Origin: Symsagittifera roscoffensis
Lineage: Eukaryota; Xenacoelomorpha; Acoela; Convolutidae
NCBI RefSeq assembly: GCF_963678635.1
Contig: NC_087062.1
Location: 1,180,001-1,244,000, forward strand
Reading direction: 5' to 3'
DNA length: 64,000 bases
The position numbers were made by a program, and so were the translations under genes. Under the pieces are notes generated by a model that was not told the origin of the DNA, did no database searches, and was given only the letters and a program-made list of their open reading frames with translations. Shown piece after piece: positions 58,001 through 64,000 of the stretch. Every line of letters starts with the position of its first letter. Within the stretch, counting starts at the first letter, position 1.

Positions 58001-61000
58001 AGGATAGATTTCTGAGAAGCACAGTTTGTTGCATTCTAATTTAAATATTGCAACCAGTGTTTTTTTTATCCATACAGGCAAGAACAGATTCCTGAGAGGC
58101 ACAGTTTGTTGATTTTTTGTTGATTTGTTGCAAACAGTTTTTTTAATGATTGATTGAGGCTAGAATAGAATTCTGAGAGGCACATTTTGTTCTTTTCAAA
58201 CTTGAATGTTGCAACCAGTGTTTTTCATGATCGATTGATTCCAGAATAGACTTCTGAGAGGCAACCAGTGTTTTGTTTTTTGAAATCGATTGTGGCTAGA
58301 ATTGATTACTGAGAGAAACAGTTTGTTGATTTTTTGTTTATTTGTTGCAAACAGTGTTTTTCATGATTGATTGAGGCTAGAATATAATTCTGAGAGGCAC
58401 AGTTTGTTCTTTTCAACTTTAAATGTTGCAACCAGTGTTTTTCATGATCGATTGAGGCTAGGATAGATTTCTGAGAAGCACAGTTTGTTGCATTCTAATT
58501 TAAATATTGCAACCAGTGTTTTTTTTATCCATACAGGCAAGAACAGATTCCTGAGAGGCACAGTTTGTTGATTTTTTGTTGATTTGTTGCAAACAGTTTT
58601 TTTAATGATTGATTGAGGCTAGAATAGAATTCTGAGAGGCACATTTTGTTCTTTTCAAACTTGAATGTTGCAACCAGTGTTTTTCATGATCGACTGAGGC
58701 TAGGATAGAGTTCTGAGAGGCACAGTTTGTTGGATTCTAATTTAAATGTTGCAACCAGTGTTTTTTTGTGATCCATTCAGGCAAGAACAGATTTCTGAGA
58801 AGCACAGTTTGTTGCGTTTTAATTTAATTGTTGCAACCAGTCTTTTTCATGATCGATTGAGGCTAGAATAGATTTCCGAGAAGTACAACTTTTTTTTCTA
58901 TTTTAAACGTTCCTACCAGTGTTTTTCATGATCGATTGAGGCTAGGCTAAATTTCTGTGAGGCACAGTTTGTTGCGTTCTAATTTAATATGGCAACCAGT
59001 GTTTTTTGTTATCGATTCAGGTTAGAACAGATTTCTGAGAGGCACAGTTTTTTGCATTCTAATTTGAATGTTGCAACCAGTGTTTTTCAAGATCGATTGA
59101 GGCTAGGATAGATTTCCGAGACGCACAGTTCGTTGATTTTATTTTCAAATGTTACAAACAGTGTTTTTCATGATCGATTGAGGCTAAAAACAGATTTCGG
59201 AGAGGCACAATTTGATGTTTTCAAATTTAAATGTTGCAAACAGTATTTTTCTTGATCGATTGAGACTAAGATAGATTTTTGAGAGTCACAGTTTGTTGCA
59301 TTCTAATTTAAAAATTGTAAACAGTGTTTTTCATGATTGATTGATGCTAGACTAGATTTCTGAGAAGCACAGTTTGTTGCGTTTGAATTTAAATGTTGCA
59401 GCCAGTGTTTTTCATGATTGCTGAGGCTAGAATAGGTTTCTGAGAGGCACAGCTTGAGTTTTGTGCCTGAGAGACATATTTTGTTGCGTTCTAATTTAAA
59501 TATTGCAGCCAGTGTTTTTCATGATAGATTGAGGCTAGAATAGATTTCTGACAAGCAGAGTTTGTTGATTTCAAATTTAAATGTTGCAAACGCAAACAGT
59601 GTTTTTCATGATCAATTGAGACTAAAATAGACAAAAGAGAGGCACAGTTTGTTGTATTCTAATTTAATGTTGCAACCAGTGTTTTTCATGATCGATTGAG
59701 ACTAAGATAAATTTTTGAGAGTCACAGTTTGTTGCATTCTAATTTAAAAATTGCAAACAGTGTTTTTCATGATCGATTGATGCTAGAGTAGATTTCTGAG
59801 AAGCACAGTTTGTTGCGTTCTAATTTAAAGGTTGCAATCAGTGTTTTTCATAATCGGTTGAGGCTTGAATAGATTTCTGAGAGGCACAGTTTGAGCTTAG
59901 TGCCTGAGAGGCGCATTTTGTTGCGTTCTTATTTAAGTGTTGCAACCAGTGTTTTTTATGATCGATTGAAGCCAGAAAAAATTTCTGAGAAGCAGAGTTT
60001 GTTGATTTTATTTTTAAATGTTACAAACAGTGTTTTTCATGATCGATTGAGGCTAAAAATAGATTTCGGAGAGGCACAATTTGATGTTTTCAAATTTAAA
60101 TGTTGCAACCAGTATTCTTTATGATCGATTGAGGCTAGAATAGATTTCTGAGAGTCACAGTTTGAGTTTTGTGCCTGAGAGACATATTTTGTTGCGTTCT
60201 TATTTAAATTTTGCAGCCAGTGTTTTTCATGATCGATTGAGGCTAGAATAGATTTCTGAGAAGCAGAGTTTGTTGATTTCAAATTTAAACGTTGCAAACG
60301 CAAACAGTGTTTTTCATGATCAATTGAGGCTAAAGTAGACATATGAGAGGCACAGTTTGTTGTATTCTAATTTAAAGGTTGCAACCAGTGTTTTTCATGA
60401 TCGATTGAGACTAAGATAGATTTTTGAGAGGCATAATTTGTTGCATTCTAATTTAAGAATTACAACCAGTGTTTTTCATGATCGATTGATGCTAGATTAG
60501 ATTTCTGAGAAGCACAGTTTGTTGCGTTCTAATTTAAATGTTGCAACCAGTGTTTTTCATAATCGGTTGAGGCTTGAATAGATTTCTGAGAGGCACAGTT
60601 TGAGTTTAGTGCCTGAGAGGCGCATTTTGTTGCGTTCTAATTTAAGTGTTGCAACCAGTGTTTTTTATGATCGATTGAGGCTAGAAAATATTTCTGAGAA
60701 GCAGAGTTTGTTGATTTTAACTTTAAATGTTGCAACCAGTATTTTCATGATCGATTGAGGCTAGGATAGATTTTTGAGAGGATAGGTTTTTCATGATCGA
60801 TTGAGGCTAAAAACAGATTTCGGATTGGTTTTTCATGATCGATTGAGGCTAAAAACAGATTTCGGAGAGGCACAATTTGATGTTTTCAAATTTAAATGTT
60901 GCAAACAGTATTTTTCATGATCGATTGAGACTAAGATAGATTTTTGAGAGGCATAATTTGTTGCATTCTAATTTAAGAATTACAACCAGTGTTTTTCATG

Positions 61001-64000
61001 ATCGATTGATGCTAGATTAGATTTCTGAGAAGCACAGTTTGTTGCGTTCTAATTTAAATGTTGCAACCAGTGTTTTTCATAATCGGTTGAGGCTTGAATA
61101 GATTTCTGAGAGGCACAGTTTGAGTTTAGTGCCTGAGAGGCGCATTTTGTTGCGTTCTAATTTAAGTGTTGCAACCAGTGTTTTTTATGATCGACTGAGG
61201 CTAGAAAATATTTCTGAGAAGCAGAGTTTGTTGATTTTAACTTTAAATGTTGCAACCAGTATTTTCATGATCGATTGAGGCTAGGATAGATTTTTGAGAG
61301 GCACAGTTTGTTGCATTCTAATTTAAATGTTGCAACCAGTGTTTTTCATGATCAATTGATGCTAGGCTAGATTTCTGAGAAGCACAGTTTGTTGCGTTCT
61401 AATTTAAATGTTGCAATCAGTGTTTTTTGCGATCGGTTGAGGCTAGAATAGATTTCTGAGAGGCACAGTTTGAGTTTAGTGCCTGAGAGGCGCATTTTGT
61501 TGCGTTCTAATTTAAGTGTTGCAACCAGTGTTTTTTATGATCGATTGAGGCTAGAAAATATTTCTGAGAAGCAGAACTTGTTGATTTTAATTTTGAATGT
61601 TGCAACCAGTGTTTTTCATGTTCGATTGAGGCTGGAACAGGTTTTTGAGAGCGCAGTTTGTTGTTTTCTTATTTAAATGTTGCAACCAGTGTTTTTCATG
61701 ATCGATTGATTCCAGAATAGACTTCTGAGAGGCAACCAGTGTTTTGTTTTTTGAAATCGATTGTGGCTAGAATTGATTACTGAGAGAAACAGTTTGTTGA
61801 TTTTTTGTTTATATGTTGCAAACAGTGTTTTTCATGATTGATTGAGGCTAGAATATAATTCTGAGAGGCACAGTTTGTTCTTTTCAACTTTAAATGTTGC
61901 AACCAGTGTTTTTCATGATCGATTGAGGCTAGGATAGATTTCTGAGAAGCACAGTTTGTTGCATTCTAATTTAAATATTGCAACCAGTGTTTTTTTTTAT
62001 CCATACAAGCAAGAAAAGATTTCTGAGAAGCACAGTTTGTTGCGTTTTAATTTAATTGTTGCAACCAGTGTTTTTCATGATTGATTGAGGGTAGAACAGA
62101 TTCCTGAGAGGCACAGTTTGTTGATTTTTTGTTCATTTGTTGCAAACAGTGTTTTTTATGATTGATTGAGGCTAGAATAAAATTCTGAGAGGCACATTTT
62201 GTTCTTTTCAAACTTAAATGTTGCAATCAGTGTTTTTCATGATCGACTGAGGCTAGGATAGAGCTCTGAGAGGCACAGTTTGTTGGATTCTAATTTAAAT
62301 GTTGCAACCAGTGTTTTTTGTGATCCATTCAGGCAAGAACAGATTTCTGAGAAGCACAGTTATTTTTCTAATATAAATGTTTCTACCAGTGTTTTTTAAG
62401 GTCGATTGAGGCTAGAATAGACTTCTGAGAGGCGACCAGTGTTTTTTTGTGATCGATTGTGGCTAGAATTGATTTCTGAGAGACACAGTTTGTTGCGTTC
62501 TAATTTAAATGTTGCAACCAGTGTTTTTCATGTTCGATTGAGGCTGGAACAGGTTTTTGAGAGCACAGTTTGTTGTTTTCTTATTTAAATGTTGCAACCA
62601 GTGTTTTTCATGATCGATTGATTCCAGAATAGACTTCTGAGAGGCAACCAGTGTTTTGTTTTTTGAAATCGATTGTGGCTAGAATTGATTACTGAGAGAA
62701 ACAGTTTGTTGATTTTTTGTTTATTTGTTGCAAACAGTGTTTTTCATGATTGATTGAGGCTAGAATATAATTCTGAGAGGCACAGTTTGTTGCATTCTAA
62801 TTTAAATATTGCAACCAGTGTTTTTTTTATCCATACAAGCAAGAAAAGATTTCTGAGAAGCACAGTTTGTTGCGTTTTAATTTAATTGTTGCAACCAGTG
62901 TTTTTCATGATTGATTGAGGGTAGAACAGATTCCTGAGAGGCACAGTTTGTTGATTTTTTGTTCATTTGTTGCAAACAGTGTTTTTTATGATTGATTGAG
63001 GCTAGAATAGAATTCTGAGAGGCACATTTTGTTCTTTTCAACTTTAAATGTTGCAACCAGTGTTTTTCATGATCGATTGAGGCTAGGATAGATTTCTGAG
63101 AAGCACAGTTTGTTGCATTCTAATTTAAATATTGCAACCAGTGTTTTTTTTATCCATACAAGCAACAAAAGATTTCTGAGAAGCACAGTTTGTTGATTTT
63201 ATTTTTAAATGTTACAAACAGTGTTTTTCATGATCGATTGAGGCTAAAAATAGATTTCGGAGAGGCACAATTTGATGTTTTCAAATTTAAATGTTGCAAC
63301 CAGTATTCTTTATGATCGATTGAGGCTAGAATAGATTTCTGAGAGTCACAGTTTGAGTTTTGTGCCTGAGAGACATATTTTGTTGCGTTCTTATTTAAAT
63401 TTTGCAGCCAGTGTTTTTCATGATCGATTGAGGCTAGAATAGATTTCTGAGAAGCAGAGTTTGTTGATTTCAAATTTAAACGTTGCAAACGCAAACAGTG
63501 TTTTTCATGATCAATTGAGGCTAAAGTAGACATATGAGAGGCACAGTTTGTTGTATTCTAATTTAAAGGTTGCAACCAGTGTTTTTCATGATCGATTGAG
63601 ACTAAGATAGATTTTTGAGAGGCATAATTTGTTGCATTCTAATTTAAGAATTACAACCAGTGTTTTTCATGATCGATTGATGCTAGATTAGATTTCTGAG
63701 AAGCACAGTTTGTTGCGTTCTAATTTAAATGTTGCAACCAGTGTTTTTCATAATCGGTTGAGGCTTGAATAGATTTCTGAGAGGCACAGTTTGAGTTTAG
63801 TGCCTGAGAGGCGCATTTTGTTGCGTTCTAATTTAAGTGTTGCAACCAGTGTTTTTTATGATCGATTGAGGCTAGAAAATATTTCTGAGAAGCAGAGTTT
63901 GTTGATTTTAACTTTAAATGTTGCAACCAGTATTTTCATGATCGATTGAGGCTAGGATAGATTTTTGAGAGGATAGGTTTTTCATGATCGATTGAGGCTA
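55005..64000. repeat. About 81-bp satellite array with nested higher-order duplications, runs off window
   Basis: Monomers contain CAGTTTGTTGC, TTTAAATGTTGCAACCAGTG, TTTTTCATGATCGATTGAGG and AGATTTCTGAGA. Most are about 81 bp, with many variants and truncated monomers (for example GAGGCAACCAGTG). A block of about 460 bp is repeated three times in a row (57302-58681). Sequence around 56100-57300 recurs at 58400-59600, offset 2,300 bp. 60003-60809 recurs at 63194-64000, offset 3,191 bp. Because 81 is a multiple of three, frames of 27-residue repeats stay open (for example 60037-60342 minus). These are most likely not genes. Confidence 0.95.

Noticed and set aside
59891-63533. Repeated frames in the 81-bp array as a possible repeat-protein gene
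   Set aside because: The period is a multiple of three, so frames stay open by chance. There is no start context, no splice pattern and many truncated monomers.

Overview
The window is eukaryotic, most likely from an invertebrate animal. It has spliced genes with GT-AG introns of about 0.4-1.3 kb, an animal-type secreted lipocalin, an SLC36-type amino acid transporter, APE-type non-LTR (LINE) and Ty3/Gypsy-type retroelement remnants, and AT-rich non-coding DNA. Nothing looks bacterial: there are no operons, CRISPR arrays or insertion sequences. I cannot name the species. Roughly three quarters of the 64 kb is tandem-repeat DNA, so most long open frames here are repeat read-through, not genes.

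Layout. (1) 0.1-1.6 kb: a two-exon lipocalin gene on the minus strand, then a fold-back palindrome at about 1.9-2.1 kb. (2) 2.3-33.6 kb: a large satellite domain. Its basic unit is a 50-bp monomer in a three-monomer, 150-bp higher-order repeat. Dead fragments of one LINE family lie in it (ORF1, endonuclease, RT and 3' end), together with (ATT)n and (TATG)n microsatellites, including a 1.3-kb TATG array at 27.7-29.0 kb. The block from about 3.5 to 14 kb is repeated at about 15.6-27 kb, and units made of LINE 3' end + ATT + TATG + satellite are themselves repeated. A 200-N gap lies at 2406-2605. (3) 33.6-37.3 kb: mostly empty unique sequence with one GC-rich small ORF. (4) 37.3-44.7 kb: a second satellite of about 107 bp with two sequence subtypes. 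(5) 44.7-49.1 kb: a decayed Ty3/Gypsy-like retroelement on the minus strand (gag-like start, RNase H and integrase still recognisable). (6) 50.4-54.4 kb: a four-exon SLC36/PAT-type transporter gene on the plus strand, whose splice junctions all keep frame and give a 566-residue protein. MITE-like insertions lie in its introns and just downstream. (7) 55.0 kb to the end: a third satellite of about 81 bp with nested higher-order duplications, running off the window.

The two confident protein genes are not functionally linked. They are single-copy islands between satellite arrays. The most unusual content is the architecture of the satellite/LINE composite domain: fixed junctions, copy-number differences in whole repeat units, and sequence scars that look like template switching.
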